Below, one piece after another: positions 25,630 through 35,253 of a stretch of DNA of 64,000 nucleotides (position 1 is its first letter; each line of letters begins with the position of its first letter). Source of the DNA: Haemophilus parainfluenzae (GTDB lineage: Bacteria; Pseudomonadota; Gammaproteobacteria; Enterobacterales; Pasteurellaceae); assembly GCF_014931275.1 (NCBI RefSeq), contig NZ_CP063110.1, positions 328,501 through 392,500 on the forward strand, in the 5' to 3' direction. Made by a program: the position numbers and the translations under genes. A model generated the notes under the pieces. The model searched no databases and was not told where the DNA came from. It saw nothing but the letters and a program-made list of their open reading frames with translations.

Positions 25630-25778
25630 CACCTAAAACACTCGATGTTATACATAACTAATACTTTTTATAGCTCAACTTGAGGTCGGACCACTTTACG
25701 AAACTTATACTTTCCTTACATTGTCATAAATATGGAGTCCACAATAAATAATTATAATTAAACATAGTAGAAGTTAAT

Positions 25779-28196
25779 ATGAAGTCTCTATCCCATGTCT
25801 TTAAGGCAGTGCTATTAGTAGGTATCAGCACCTCAGTAGTACAGGTTGCCTATGCCCAAAATTCCTCTATTGATACCGAACGAGAAAATATCATCATTTT
25901 CTCTCGTCAAGGAGAGGCCCAATTAAATCAAGCTATTCCAAAACTTGAGGCCTTATTTAAGAGGACGCACGATGTGAAAGTGCGCGATGATTTAATTACA
26001 CTCTATCTGAGGACGAATCAATCCGCTAAAGCACTTTCACTTTGCGAAAGCTGCGCACCAGCGCAATTTTCCCAAAATGAACTGGAAAATTTAGGCAAAG
26101 CCGCTCGAAATGAAAAACAATACGACCGTGCCGTTGCATTCTATTCCCAATTGCAAAAGCAATTCCCTGATAATCCAAATGGATGGCTTGGTGGCGCATT
26201 AGCCTCCACTGAAACTAAAGACTACACTGCGGCAAAAAATGCACTGAATGTTTATAAACAACATTTTGGACAAGATAATGCTTATCTTGATGCAGAAAGT
26301 TATTTGCTTGATTTCACCGAACCCGACATGGCTAAACTTGGCCGTTGGCAACGTCAGTTAGAACAAAATCCGAAAAATATCACCTTAATGAGAGAGTTGT
26401 ATCGTTTAGCATCGAAATACAACCTTCAACCATTACAAGAGAAACTACAAAAAGCCTATCCTGATCAATTCAATCAAAAAGATATGATGTGGTTTGAGCA
26501 TGGTAAGACGATTACCTCCTCAAAAAATGCGACGACGCCTACACAACAAGAAAAATCATTTGAAGAATTGACCGCACTTTTGAGCAAAATTAATCCTGAG
26601 CATCCTCTGTATCAACAAGCATTGCAAGATCGTTTTGTGATGGGTGTTCGCTTGAATAAATTTGATGAAATAGAAGATGACTTCAATACATTACAGGCTC
26701 AATCTAATGTGCCTGCGTATTTAGAAGAAGCCTTTGGGGATTATTGGGCAGCAAAAGGCTCACCACACAAAGCATTAGCGATTTATCAAGCAATTGAACA
26801 ACAAGCCTTAACCAATAAACTCGCTGTGAGTGATGGTTTACTTCATAAACTCTCTCTCTCCGCAAGCGATGCGGGCAAATTTGAATTGGCGCAACAATAT
26901 TTAGAGCGTATGAATTCAAATGTTTATATCAATGACTATACCCGAACATCAAAAATTCTGAATCCAGGCTACGATTCTCGCTATTTTGGTTTGGCACGTT
27001 TAGCTTTATGGCGTGGTAACAGCAAATTAGCTCAGCAACTTATTGATGATCGTCTATTTAACAAAACGCCTGGTGATCCATGGGTGATGTTGCAAAAAGC
27101 AGAACTTGAGCGAAATCGTGGCAACTATGATGATGCTAAATTATGGGCGGAAAAAGCCGGTTATTTTTTGAGTAAAAATGATCAGCAAGAAGCTCGTAAT
27201 AACCTGGCTGAAACCGCCTTAAGTCAAAATGATTTACCAACAGTTTCAAAAACGATTGATGCAATGAATGAAGAACAACGTCAGTCAGCGCAATCCCTTA
27301 TTAAGCATTATGAACAAGCACGTTCTGGCAAAATTGTAGGGAGTGTCGGCTTACAGCATCGCACCTCACCAATAAGTTATAGCAATGAAAGTAGTCAAGA
27401 TTATGCGATTTACACACCTAAAACAGCAAATGGGCACGATCTCTACGTTCATTACTTAGAAACTCGCTCCCCTTATGACAAAGAAAGTCTTATTTCGCGT
27501 CGAATCGGTGTAGGCACTGAACTCAATTTCTATCCACTCCAAGTAAAAATGGAAGGTGGGAAAGGCATTAAGCTTAATGATAAAGCCTATTTCTCTACAG
27601 AGGCAAATTATACCCTCAACCAGCATTGGTCATTTAATTTAGACGCCAATATTAATGGTAGTGGCACTCCAGTTAAAGCCATCAATAAGGGTGTGTATAC
27701 CAAAGATATTGGTTTCTCTACCACGTATTCCTATTCCGATATTTTCCAAGCAGGACTAGGTGGTGGCGTCATGAAATTTGATGACGGCAACTTAAGAAAA
27801 GAAGCCAATTTCTGGTTGAATCTCAATACATTTAAACATGACCGTTGGGCGCTAACCAACAATTTCAGAGTCGATTACAGCAAAAATAAAACCATTGATT
27901 CTGCTGAATATTACAACCCATCAAAAGCGACAAGCTTGGAATTTGGTGCGGATTTAAGTTACTACCAACCACTTAATTATGGCTTAGTCTTAAATCATCA
28001 CCTGAAAGCCAGTGTGGGTGCTTATAAACAGGCTGAACTCAGTCGAGAAAAAATGTGGTCAATTAGCTACGGACATCAATGGCGTGTTGGTAAAAAATTT
28101 GGCGTGTCTTATGAAATTGGTCGTAAAAAGAATATTTATGACGGCAATGCTGAATTCAACAATTTCGGAAATTTAAACTTCTCTATTTATTATTAA
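25779..28196 (+). CDS. pgaA: PgaA outer-membrane porin for poly-beta-1,6-N-acetylglucosamine export
   Basis: This 805-residue protein has a signal peptide ending near VQVAYA (about 26). It has a TPR-rich periplasmic region (about 30-500; repeats such as NEKQYDRAVAFYSQLQKQFPDNP and NRGNYDDAKLWAEKAGYFL) and a C-terminal beta-barrel (about 515-805) ending NLNFSIYY. PgaA binds deacetylated PNAG through the TPRs and exports it through the barrel. First gene of pgaABCD, which builds the biofilm adhesin PNAG. The 210-bp upstream gap contains the fecE terminator and an imperfect uptake signal. Confidence 0.93.
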   Translation: MKSLSHVFKAVLLVGISTSVVQVAYAQNSSIDTERENIIIFSRQGEAQLNQAIPKLEALFKRTHDVKVRDDLITLYLRTNQSAKALSLCESCAPAQFSQNELENLGKAARNEKQYDRAVAFYSQLQKQFPDNPNGWLGGALASTETKDYTAAKNALNVYKQHFGQDNAYLDAESYLLDFTEPDMAKLGRWQRQLEQNPKNITLMRELYRLASKYNLQPLQEKLQKAYPDQFNQKDMMWFEHGKTITSSKNATTPTQQEKSFEELTALLSKINPEHPLYQQALQDRFVMGVRLNKFDEIEDDFNTLQAQSNVPAYLEEAFGDYWAAKGSPHKALAIYQAIEQQALTNKLAVSDGLLHKLSLSASDAGKFELAQQYLERMNSNVYINDYTRTSKILNPGYDSRYFGLARLALWRGNSKLAQQLIDDRLFNKTPGDPWVMLQKAELERNRGNYDDAKLWAEKAGYFLSKNDQQEARNNLAETALSQNDLPTVSKTIDAMNEEQRQSAQSLIKHYEQARSGKIVGSVGLQHRTSPISYSNESSQDYAIYTPKTANGHDLYVHYLETRSPYDKESLISRRIGVGTELNFYPLQVKMEGGKGIKLNDKAYFSTEANYTLNQHWSFNLDANINGSGTPVKAINKGVYTKDIGFSTTYSYSDIFQAGLGGGVMKFDDGNLRKEANFWLNLNTFKHDRWALTNNFRVDYSKNKTIDSAEYYNPSKATSLEFGADLSYYQPLNYGLVLNHHLKASVGAYKQAELSREKMWSISYGHQWRVGKKFGVSYEIGRKKNIYDGNAEFNNFGNLNFSIYY

Positions 28197-28217
28197 ATAC
28201 TTAAGCGGTATAACTTT

Positions 28218-30134
28218 ATGAGATCTCTAAAACATTTTGCAAAAATCATTATTTGCACGCTTTCCCTTTTTTCGGCTTTTGCCTTTGCGCAAGATCGTTA
28301 TGGCGTATTAGCTTATCACTCTGTTGTAGATGAAAGTGCGGCTGAAAATCAAAAACATTATTTTCCTCAAACGATTTCTGCCCAAACCTTAATTAACCAT
28401 TTTAATTGGCTAAAAGAAAACGGATACAACGTGATCAGTTGGCAGCAAGTTATCGATGCTGAAAATGGTAAAGGCACATTACCTGATAATGCGGTGTTGC
28501 TAAGCTTCGATGATGGCTATGAGACTATGTATAACGTGGTCTTCCCTCTATTAAAGGCCTATAACTACCCTGCTGTTTTTGCGCCAGTGACAGGCTGGTT
28601 AGATACGCCGGCAGATCAAAAAATCGCTTATGCCGATAAAATGCTGGATCGTTCTGTTTTTGCCACTTGGTCGCAAGTCAAAGAAATGGAACAAAGTGGG
28701 CTCGTTGAAGTTGCCTCACATACTCATAATCTTCATAACGGTATAAATGCCAACCCATCTGGTGGTCAATTACCCTCAGTGATTGCACCTGAATATAAAA
28801 ATGGAAAATATGAAACTGAAGATGCCTACAAAAACAGATTGAAATCTGATTTCACTCGTTCTGTTCAAACGTTAGTCAATCATATCGGTAAGAAACCACG
28901 TGTAATGGTGTGGCCGTATGGACAATTTAATGATGTTGCTGTGCAACTTGCACGACAAGCAGGAATGCCACACTACTTCTCATTAGGTGAAAAAATCATC
29001 AATAAAGTTGGCGATAAACATATTGGACGCTTATTACTTAATGCAGAAACCGATCTAAATACCGTTAAAAACTATCTTGATGGCATTGATGAAAGCAAAC
29101 AAATTCAACGAGTACTGCATGTCGATTTAGATTATGTCTATGATGCGGATAAAGCTCAGCAAGCCAAAAACCTTGATAAGTTAATCGACCGCATCTATCG
29201 CTATGGTGTGACGACAGTTTATCTTCAAGCATTCTCTGATCCCGATGGGGATGGTGTAGCGGATGCCTTGTATTTTCCAAATAAATACCTTCCTGTACGA
29301 GATGATATTTTTGGCCGAATTGCCTGGCAATTGCAAACGCGCGCGGGCGTACAAGTCTACGCTTGGATGCCTGTACTCGCCTTTGATTTACGAAAAGGCG
29401 TAAAAGAGGCGGAATATGTCATTGATAGCCGCACGGGCAAGCCTTCAACAAAGGCTTATTTACGCCTTTCACCTTATAACAAACAGAATGTTGAAATCAT
29501 TAAATCTATTTATAACGATTTGTCATTCTACGCCAAATTTAATGGCATTTTATTCCACGATGATGTGTTCCTAACCGATTTTGAGGGCGCAGAAGGTGAT
29601 CATGCTGAAGGTATGGTTAGCCCACAAGCAAAACAAAAAACACAAGATTTAATCCAATTAACCCATCAGCTCACTGATGCGTTAAAACCTTATTTCTTGC
29701 GTGGTTCATATTCTCTTAAAACAGCTCGTAATCTTTATGCATCAGTGATCACCAATCCAAATGCAGAAGAATGGTTGGCACAGAACTTAAAAACGCTCAC
29801 TGATAATTACGATACCACTGCCATCATGGCGATGCCATATATGGAAAATGAGCAGCCAATTTCACAAGAAGAAGCCTATCAATGGTTTTCCTCTCTCATT
29901 GAAAATGTGAAAGCTCAAGCACCATTAGATAAAGTCTTGTTTGAATTCCAAGCGGTGAATTGGCGAACTCAAAAACCAATTCCTGAATCCGAGTTGATTG
30001 ATTGGATGAAGCTATTGCAAAAAAATCATATTTATAGCTATGGCTACTATCCGGATAACTTTTTAACTAATCAACCGGATCTGAACAAAATGAAACCGTA
30101 TTTTTCGGTAAATACTAATGTGGGAAAACCTTAA
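28218..30134 (+). CDS. pgaB: PgaB PNAG N-deacetylase/glycoside hydrolase, without lipobox
   Basis: This 638-residue protein combines a NodB-type deacetylase (about 30-275; LSFDDGYETMY holds the catalytic and metal aspartates, ASHTHNLH the metal histidines) with a GH153-type hydrolase domain (about 295-630; FHDDVFLTDFEG). It removes some acetyl groups from PNAG in the periplasm, needed for export through PgaA, and can cleave partly deacetylated polymer. In E. coli PgaB is a lipoprotein. Here the signal peptide ends SAFAFAQDRYG with no Cys near the cleavage site, so it is predicted soluble. It starts 21 bp after pgaA. Confidence 0.93.
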   Translation: MRSLKHFAKIIICTLSLFSAFAFAQDRYGVLAYHSVVDESAAENQKHYFPQTISAQTLINHFNWLKENGYNVISWQQVIDAENGKGTLPDNAVLLSFDDGYETMYNVVFPLLKAYNYPAVFAPVTGWLDTPADQKIAYADKMLDRSVFATWSQVKEMEQSGLVEVASHTHNLHNGINANPSGGQLPSVIAPEYKNGKYETEDAYKNRLKSDFTRSVQTLVNHIGKKPRVMVWPYGQFNDVAVQLARQAGMPHYFSLGEKIINKVGDKHIGRLLLNAETDLNTVKNYLDGIDESKQIQRVLHVDLDYVYDADKAQQAKNLDKLIDRIYRYGVTTVYLQAFSDPDGDGVADALYFPNKYLPVRDDIFGRIAWQLQTRAGVQVYAWMPVLAFDLRKGVKEAEYVIDSRTGKPSTKAYLRLSPYNKQNVEIIKSIYNDLSFYAKFNGILFHDDVFLTDFEGAEGDHAEGMVSPQAKQKTQDLIQLTHQLTDALKPYFLRGSYSLKTARNLYASVITNPNAEEWLAQNLKTLTDNYDTTAIMAMPYMENEQPISQEEAYQWFSSLIENVKAQAPLDKVLFEFQAVNWRTQKPIPESELIDWMKLLQKNHIYSYGYYPDNFLTNQPDLNKMKPYFSVNTNVGKP

Positions 30135-30143
30135 GGATTGACT

Positions 30144-31385
30144 ATGAACCAACAATTCTTAGAGGCAATTAGTATCTTCGTATTTATGTATCCTGCTGGA
30201 ATGGCAATATATTGGGTCAGTGCAAGCCTCTGCTATTACCTTTTTATGGAAGGAAAACTTGGGCAACCAACCTTCCAACAAATGCCTAAAGAACGCGTTC
30301 CTATGGTCAGCATTATGGTGCCTTGCTATAACGAAGGCGACAACTTAGATGAAGCCATTCCTTACTTGCTTCAACTCAGATATCCAAACTATGAACTCAT
30401 CTTTATCAATGATGGGAGTAAAGATAACACTGGCGAAATTATTGAACGTTGGGCGAAAGAAGATGAGCGAATTGTAGCTCTTCATCAAGAAAATCAAGGT
30501 AAAGCCAGCGCATTAAACCATGGCTTATTGGTCGCTAAAGGAGAATATGTAGCCTGTATTGATGGCGATGCGGTATTAGATTTTGATGCGATCGACTATA
30601 TGGTGCAATCCCTTGAATTAAACCGCACTTATGGTGGTGTTACAGGCAACCCACGCGTACGTAACCGCAGTACGATTTTAGGTCGCTTACAAGTGTCTGA
30701 ATTTAGTTCCATTATCGGTTTAATCAAACGCGCTCAAAGCCTAATGGGAACCATTTTCACCGTATCCGGCGTATGTTGTCTATTCCGCAAAGATGTGATG
30801 GAAGAAATTGGTGGCTGGAGCACCAATATGATCACGGAAGACATTGATGTCAGTTGGAAAATTCAAACAGCCGGTTACAACATCATGTATGAACCCCGTG
30901 CTTTATGTTGGGTATTAATGCCTGAACGTCTTTATGGTTTATACAAACAGCGTTTACGCTGGGCGCAAGGTGGCGCTGAAACCATCATCAAATATTTTCC
31001 TCAGGTCTGGCGCTGGAAAAACCGCCGTCTATGGCCAATGTATGCCGAATATTTTGTTACCGCAACTTGGGCAATCTTATTGGTTGCACTGGTTGCGCTT
31101 GCACTATACCGCAAGATTACTTTGGGTATAGGCATTCAAAACATGGAATTGTTTGAAACAAATATCTCGCTCATGTTTTTTTCCTTCTTCTTACAGTGTC
31201 TCTTGAGCTTATACATCGACTCTCGTTATGAAAAAGGATTGATCCAATATGGAATTTCTTGCATTTGGTATCCCTACGTTTATTGGTTACTCAATACAGT
31301 AACCTTACTCGTTGGAATCCCAAAAGCGATTTTTAGAAACAAGTCCAAGCTAGCTGTATGGACAAGCCCTGACAGAGGAGTTTAA
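30144..31385 (+). CDS. pgaC: PgaC PNAG synthase, glycosyltransferase family 2
   Basis: This 413-residue inner-membrane GT2 enzyme polymerises UDP-GlcNAc into poly-beta-1,6-GlcNAc. Visible motifs are VPCYNEGDNLDEAI, IDGDAVLDFDAI (DxD-type metal site), TEDIDVSWKIQ (catalytic base region) and QRLRWAQGG (QxxRW acceptor motif). There is one N-terminal membrane segment and several C-terminal ones. AAGGA (30133-30137) precedes ATG 30144; a TTG two codons earlier is less likely. It starts 9 bp after pgaB. Confidence 0.94.
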   Translation: MNQQFLEAISIFVFMYPAGMAIYWVSASLCYYLFMEGKLGQPTFQQMPKERVPMVSIMVPCYNEGDNLDEAIPYLLQLRYPNYELIFINDGSKDNTGEIIERWAKEDERIVALHQENQGKASALNHGLLVAKGEYVACIDGDAVLDFDAIDYMVQSLELNRTYGGVTGNPRVRNRSTILGRLQVSEFSSIIGLIKRAQSLMGTIFTVSGVCCLFRKDVMEEIGGWSTNMITEDIDVSWKIQTAGYNIMYEPRALCWVLMPERLYGLYKQRLRWAQGGAETIIKYFPQVWRWKNRRLWPMYAEYFVTATWAILLVALVALALYRKITLGIGIQNMELFETNISLMFFSFFLQCLLSLYIDSRYEKGLIQYGISCIWYPYVYWLLNTVTLLVGIPKAIFRNKSKLAVWTSPDRGV

Positions 31386-31388
31386 ATA

Positions 31389-31664
31389 ATGGCAACCGCC
31401 ACTTTACAACAATTGATGGTTATTAATAAAGGTAGCAGCCTTCCCTTGCTGATTAAAGCCAAAAGCTTTGTACTAGATATAGTCACCTGGGCTTTATGGG
31501 CTTATATCATCACTTTTGTCGCGAGATATGCGGAACGCATCTTCACTAAACCGATTCTGGAAAGTTTCTTTTTCGTTGATGTGATAAGCATAATGTTTTC
31601 TGTTTCTGCGGTATTGGTTATATTGGCTTATATTTGGTCTATTCTTACCGTAGCAAAAGAATAA
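31389..31664 (+). CDS. pgaD: PgaD-like PNAG synthesis subunit (short)
   Basis: This 91-residue protein has two membrane segments (FVLDIVTWALWAYIITFVA and VDVISIMFSVSAVLVILAYIWSIL). PgaD binds PgaC and cyclic di-GMP in E. coli and is needed for polymerase activity. E. coli PgaD is about 137 residues; this form lacks most of the C-terminal cytoplasmic tail, so c-di-GMP control may differ here. It starts 3 bp after pgaC. Identity rests mainly on position and topology. Confidence 0.82.
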   Translation: MATATLQQLMVINKGSSLPLLIKAKSFVLDIVTWALWAYIITFVARYAERIFTKPILESFFFVDVISIMFSVSAVLVILAYIWSILTVAKE

Positions 31665-31687
31665 CTCGCAAAAACTTAATATAAAAA

Positions 31688-31721
31688 AACCGCACTTTAG
31701 TTTTCAAATCAAAGTGCGGTT
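31688..31721 (+). terminator. Terminator of pgaABCD from an inverted uptake-signal pair
   Basis: AACCGCACTTT (31688-31698) and AAAGTGCGGTT (31711-31721) form a perfect stem followed by ATTTTTA. Confidence 0.88.
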
Positions 31722-31892
31722 ATTTTTATGGGAGTTTTAACTAAATAGACCAGAGAATACATCATCTCTAAACAGACGTTCTTCATTTATCGTAAAGCAT
31801 AATACTTTCTGTATTAACCCTGTAATATTGGCTTAATTGCTATTCCCCCATATCGAAAGATGTCATTCACATAAAAAATTGAAGATAAAGAA

Positions 31893-31926
31893 AACCGCAC
31901 TTTGATTTAAAAACCAAAGTGCGGTT
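31893..31926 (-). terminator. Terminator of pckA from an inverted uptake-signal pair
   Basis: AACCGCACTTTG (31893-31904) and CAAAGTGCGGTT (31915-31926) form a perfect stem; read leftward the arm is followed by TTCTTT. It lies 37 bases beyond the pckA stop. Confidence 0.85.
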
Positions 31927-31963
31927 ATTTTTAGAGATGTTTAATTAGATGCTGTTTATCTAA

Positions 31964-33580
31964 TTAAGCTTTTGGACCTGCTGCAATAAGTGCTTTACCT
32001 TCTGCATTAGTCGCATATTTTTCGAAGTTTTTCACGAAACGACCTGCAAGATCTTCAGCTTTAGCTTGCCATTGTGCTTTGTCCGCATAAGTATCACGTG
32101 GATCTAAGATCGCAGAATCTACACCTGGTAATGCTTTTGGAATCGCTAAATCAAAGATTGGTAACTTGCCCATTTCTGCTTTTTCGATAGAACCATCTAG
32201 GATTGCATCGATAATACCACGAGTATCTTTGATTGAGATACGTTTACCTGTACCGTTCCAACCAGTATTAACTAAGTAAGCTTCTGCACCAGCAGCTTGC
32301 ATACGTTTAACTAACACTTGAGCATATTGTGTCGGGTGGAGAGTTAAGAACGCCGCACCGAAACATGCTGAGAAGGTTGGAGTTGGTTCAGTAATGCCAC
32401 GCTCTGTACCAGCTAATTTAGCAGTGAAACCAGATAAGAAGTAGTATTTAGTTTGCTCTGGTGTCAATTTAGACACAGGAGGTAATACACCGAATGCATC
32501 CGCAGTTAAGAAAATTACTTTCGTTGCGTGACCAGCACGAGATACTGGTTTAACAATATTATCAATGTGATAAATTGGGTAAGACACACGAGTATTTTCA
32601 GTTTTAGAACCATCATCGAAATCAACTGAACCATCAGCACGAACCACTACGTTTTCTAATAACGCATCGCGACGGATTGCACGATAGATATCTGGCTCAT
32701 TTTCTTCAGAAAGATGGATAGTTTTCGCGTAGCAACCACCTTCGAAGTTGAAGATACCTACATCATCCCAACCGTGCTCATCGTCACCGATTAATTCACG
32801 TTTTGGATCGGTGGAAAGGGTGGTTTTACCTGTACCTGATAAACCGAAGAAGATTGCTACATCACCGTCTTTACCTACGTTAGCAGAACAGTGCATTGCA
32901 CCTACACCTTTAAGTGGTAGGAAGTAGTTCATCATTGAGAACATACCTTTCTTCATTTCACCGCCGTACCAAGTACCACCGATTAATTGGATACGCTCAG
33001 TTAAGTTGAATGCAACGAAGTTTTCAGAGTTCAAACCTTGTTCTTTCCAGTTCGGGTTGGTGCATTTAGAACCATTCATTACCACGAAATCAGGTTTAAA
33101 GGTTTTTAATTGTTCTTCTGTCGGACGAATGAACATATTTTTCACAAAGTGTGCTTGCCATGCTACTTCAGTCACGATACGTACTGCGATACGGTCTTGT
33201 TCACTTGCGCCACAGAAACCATCAACCACGAATAAACGTTTACCAGAAAGTTGTTTAGTCACAAGACCTTTCAAGCTTGACCAAGTTTCTTGAGTCATTG
33301 GTTTGTTATCGTTTTTCGCCACATCAGAAGTCCACCACACAGTATCTTTTGTGGTATCATCTAAAACGATGTATTTATCTTTCGGCGAACGACCGGTAAA
33401 GATCCCTGTATCAACAGCCACCGCTCCAGTTGTGGTAAGTGTACCTTTTTCAAAGCCTTCTAAGCCAGGTTTGGTTTCTTCTTCAAAAAGTTGTTCATAG
33501 CTTGGGTTATAAACCACTTCTTTTACATCATGAATACCAATGGCTTCAAGTTCTTTAATTACATTTTTAATGTCAGTCAT
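31964..33580 (-). CDS. pckA: ATP-dependent phosphoenolpyruvate carboxykinase
   Basis: This 538-residue cytosolic enzyme converts oxaloacetate plus ATP to PEP, CO2 and ADP, the entry to gluconeogenesis; in Pasteurellaceae it can also fix CO2 towards succinate. Key motifs are [29 protein letters not shown], the kinase loop [12 protein letters not shown] (about 245-256), [18 protein letters not shown] and the C-terminal [11 protein letters not shown]. Length is typical. AAGAGGTG precedes the ATG. A CRP-like dyad lies about 70 bases upstream. Confidence 0.97.
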   Translation of the reverse strand: MTDIKNVIKELEAIGIHDVKEVVYNPSYEQLFEEETKPGLEGFEKGTLTTTGAVAVDTGIFTGRSPKDKYIVLDDTTKDTVWWTSDVAKNDNKPMTQETWSSLKGLVTKQLSGKRLFVVDGFCGASEQDRIAVRIVTEVAWQAHFVKNMFIRPTEEQLKTFKPDFVVMNGSKCTNPNWKEQGLNSENFVAFNLTERIQLIGGTWYGGEMKKGMFSMMNYFLPLKGVGAMHCSANVGKDGDVAIFFGLSGTGKTTLSTDPKRELIGDDEHGWDDVGIFNFEGGCYAKTIHLSEENEPDIYRAIRRDALLENVVVRADGSVDFDDGSKTENTRVSYPIYHIDNIVKPVSRAGHATKVIFLTADAFGVLPPVSKLTPEQTKYYFLSGFTAKLAGTERGITEPTPTFSACFGAAFLTLHPTQYAQVLVKRMQAAGAEAYLVNTGWNGTGKRISIKDTRGIIDAILDGSIEKAEMGKLPIFDLAIPKALPGVDSAILDPRDTYADKAQWQAKAEDLAGRFVKNFEKYATNAEGKALIAAGPKA

Positions 33581-33649
33581 AGTTCACCTCTTGATTAAAG
33601 TTTAAAAATTTTTCCTATGGTTATTGTAGGGGAATTACCAGAAAAAAAA

Positions 33650-33665
33650 TGTTAACTAGATCAAA
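33650..33665. promoter_or_regulatory. Candidate CRP site upstream of pckA
   Basis: TGTTA-ACTAGA-TCAAA (complement TTTGA-TCTAGT-TAACA) fits TGTGA-N6-TCACA at 8 of 10 positions. The core resembles the TCTAGA centre common in Haemophilus CRP sites. It lies 70 bases upstream of the pckA start. Confidence 0.45.
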
Positions 33666-33762
33666 TTTTTGAACATTCATTGAAAATTTCTACCTATTTT
33701 TAGGGTGTTTTGGGGAGCCAAGATGAAGTGCGGTTGATTTCACCTTTACTTTTCCTATATAG

Positions 33763-33777
33763 TGATAACCATTCTCA
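33763..33777. promoter_or_regulatory. Fur box upstream of the esterase gene
   Basis: TGATAACCATTCTCA matches the 7-1-7 Fur consensus TGATAATNATTATCA at 12 of 14 defined positions. It ends 18 bases before ATG 33796, where bound Fur-Fe2+ would block the promoter or transcript start. Confidence 0.6.
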
Positions 33778-33795
33778 AATTAAGACCGGATAACC

Positions 33796-34662
33796 ATGTT
33801 CTCATTTCTGCGTTTACCCTTTTTATTTTTCCTGCTGATGTTTACGCAAAGTACGCAAGCAGAACCCGACTTTAAGATTCCTCCTATTCAAGAAAGCATG
33901 AAAAAAATGTATCAAATTCAACAAAAAGATTTTACCTTTGAAGACAAACATTACCGTTTGTTTATTGCTGTTCCACCAAAAACATCGCAAAAACTGACCG
34001 CACTTTACACGTTGGATGGCAATGCACAATTTCCAATAGCAGTGAATGCTGTCAATCCTCATAAACCGCTTCCTCTTATTGTCGGTATCGGTTATGTATC
34101 TGATAAAGCTTACGTTATTGAGGAACGAATGAGAGACTACACGTTTCCTGTAGAAGGAGCTGAATTTGCCAAAGGAGGGAAAGCCGCTGATTTTCTACGT
34201 TTTATTCAAGAAGATGTAAAGCCTTATATTGAACAGCATTTTGATATCAATAAGGAAAAACAATATTTCTTTGGCCATTCTTTTGGTGGGTTGTTTGGAT
34301 TATACGTGCTCTTCCATCAACCGGATTTATTTCAACATTACACATTGGCAAGCCCTTCTCTTTGGTGGGGAAATGGCTCATTTTTACCTCAACATGAACC
34401 TTGGATTACCCAAAAACCATCACATATTCTGATTACATTAGGCTCTTACGAAGAACATCCTGAACAGGATCCGAATATCACTGAAGAGCAATTACAGCGT
34501 ATTAATCAACGGAAACAAATGCGAACAATCAATGCGCATCAACTGGCGGAAATATTAACCAAACAAGGAAATTCCGTGGCGTTTATTTCCATTCCCAATA
34601 AAAACCACGGTGGCTCAATTCCTGACGCAATCAAACATAGCTTGGAACAAGTGCAACAATAA
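33796..34662 (+). CDS. Secreted alpha/beta-hydrolase, IroE/BesA-like siderophore esterase candidate
   Basis: This 288-residue protein has a signal peptide ([22 protein letters not shown]) and an alpha/beta-hydrolase fold of the COG2819 type. The nucleophile elbow is GHSFGG with Ser162; an acid and a His (NKNHGGS near the C-terminus, about 271-277) complete the triad. Periplasmic relatives such as IroE cleave trilactone catecholate siderophores to release iron. A strong Fur box lies just upstream, which supports an iron role. No siderophore synthesis or receptor gene is adjacent, so xenosiderophore use is plausible. The gene is followed at once by queC debris. Confidence 0.82.
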   Translation: MFSFLRLPFLFFLLMFTQSTQAEPDFKIPPIQESMKKMYQIQQKDFTFEDKHYRLFIAVPPKTSQKLTALYTLDGNAQFPIAVNAVNPHKPLPLIVGIGYVSDKAYVIEERMRDYTFPVEGAEFAKGGKAADFLRFIQEDVKPYIEQHFDINKEKQYFFGHSFGGLFGLYVLFHQPDLFQHYTLASPSLWWGNGSFLPQHEPWITQKPSHILITLGSYEEHPEQDPNITEEQLQRINQRKQMRTINAHQLAEILTKQGNSVAFISIPNKNHGGSIPDAIKHSLEQVQQ

Positions 34663-34664
34663 AA

Positions 34665-34844
34665 CGTCCAAAAAAAGTCCTTGTGATTTTTTCAGGCGGC
34701 CAAGACTCTACAACTTGCCTATTTCAGGCCATCGCAGAATTCGGCAAAGAAAATGTCGAAGTAATGACCTTTCAATACGGACAACGTCATGCAATTGAGC
34801 TAGAAAAAGGGCTTACGAATAATTAGCAGAAAAAGGACTAGCAA
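34665..34844 (+). pseudogene. queC: queC remnant (7-cyano-7-deazaguanine synthase), internally deleted
   Basis: The frame from about 34671 reads [20 protein letters not shown] and then [14 protein letters not shown], the unmistakable N-terminal PP-loop region of QueC. It then breaks to GLTNN and a stop at 34824. One frame over, LAEKGLAN (34822-34844) looks like the QueC C-terminal end. The central ~150 codons, including the zinc cysteines, are gone. No proper start codon remains. QueC makes preQ0 in queuosine synthesis; this copy is inactive. Confidence 0.85.
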
Positions 34845-35018
34845 ATGTTTAAAATTGCAAAAGAATTCAGTTTTGATACGGCACATATGCTTAATGGGCA
34901 TGATGACAAAATGAATTTATTAGAAACTATCACTCAATTAGGTCAATTAAATCTTCGTGCTAATAAACCTAAATGGCAGTTAAGCCTCCAAACTCATAAG
35001 ATTATTGGTATCGAGTAA
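34845..35018 (+). pseudogene. queD N-terminus fused to queE C-terminus, remnant
   Basis: This 57-codon frame starts as QueD (MFKIAKEFSFDTAHMLNGHD, up to the zinc-ligand region). It then jumps, after about residue 24, to KWQLSLQTHKIIGIE, the C-terminal end of the radical-SAM enzyme QueE. The HGHTY zinc motif, the catalytic parts of QueD and nearly all of QueE are missing. The order queC-queD-queE is the usual Pasteurellaceae operon, so two deletions removed most of it while leaving gene ends. The short protein cannot be active in preQ0 synthesis. Confidence 0.78.
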
Positions 35019-35038
35019 TATCTTATTAACATCTTTCT

Positions 35039-35062
35039 GAGAAGAATCAGGCGATTCTTCTC
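35039..35062 (+). terminator. Hairpin after the que remnants
   Basis: GAGAAGAATC (35039-35048) and GATTCTTCTC (35053-35062) form a perfect 10-bp stem with loop AGGC, followed by CAAATTTGCTTTTC. The T-run is weak. It was probably the original terminator of the queCDE operon. Confidence 0.6.
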
Positions 35063-35151
35063 AAATTTGCTTTTCTATTTTCTTCAAAAACTAAAAAATA
35101 TCGCTATTTATTCAGTATTTTCGTGAATTTTGCATTATTTTCACACAATTC

Positions 35152-35167
35152 TGTGAAGTGATTCACA
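35152..35167. promoter_or_regulatory. Consensus CRP site upstream of putA
   Basis: TGTGA-AGTGAT-TCACA matches the cAMP-CRP consensus half-sites exactly. Its centre lies about 94 bases before ATG 35254. This fits catabolite control of proline use. Confidence 0.75.
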
Positions 35168-35253
35168 AATTCGAGAAAAAAGCATTTACTTTTCCCTCTG
35201 TTGATTTTATGTTCATTAACAATCTTGTAACAAAGTAACAAGGGGTGATTACT

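Larger units (their letters stand above)
31665..31963. other. Convergent intergenic region between pgaD and pckA
   Basis: About 299 bases containing two inverted uptake-signal terminators at either end (listed separately). Between them (31730-31890) I see no gene, repeat or clear regulatory site. Confidence 0.5.

Noticed and set aside
30138..30143. TTG start for pgaC
   Set aside because: ATG 30144 is better placed relative to the AAGGA site.
34229..34432. Alternative-frame open reading within the esterase gene
   Set aside because: It is a shadow of the real frame without a ribosome site or recognisable protein features.
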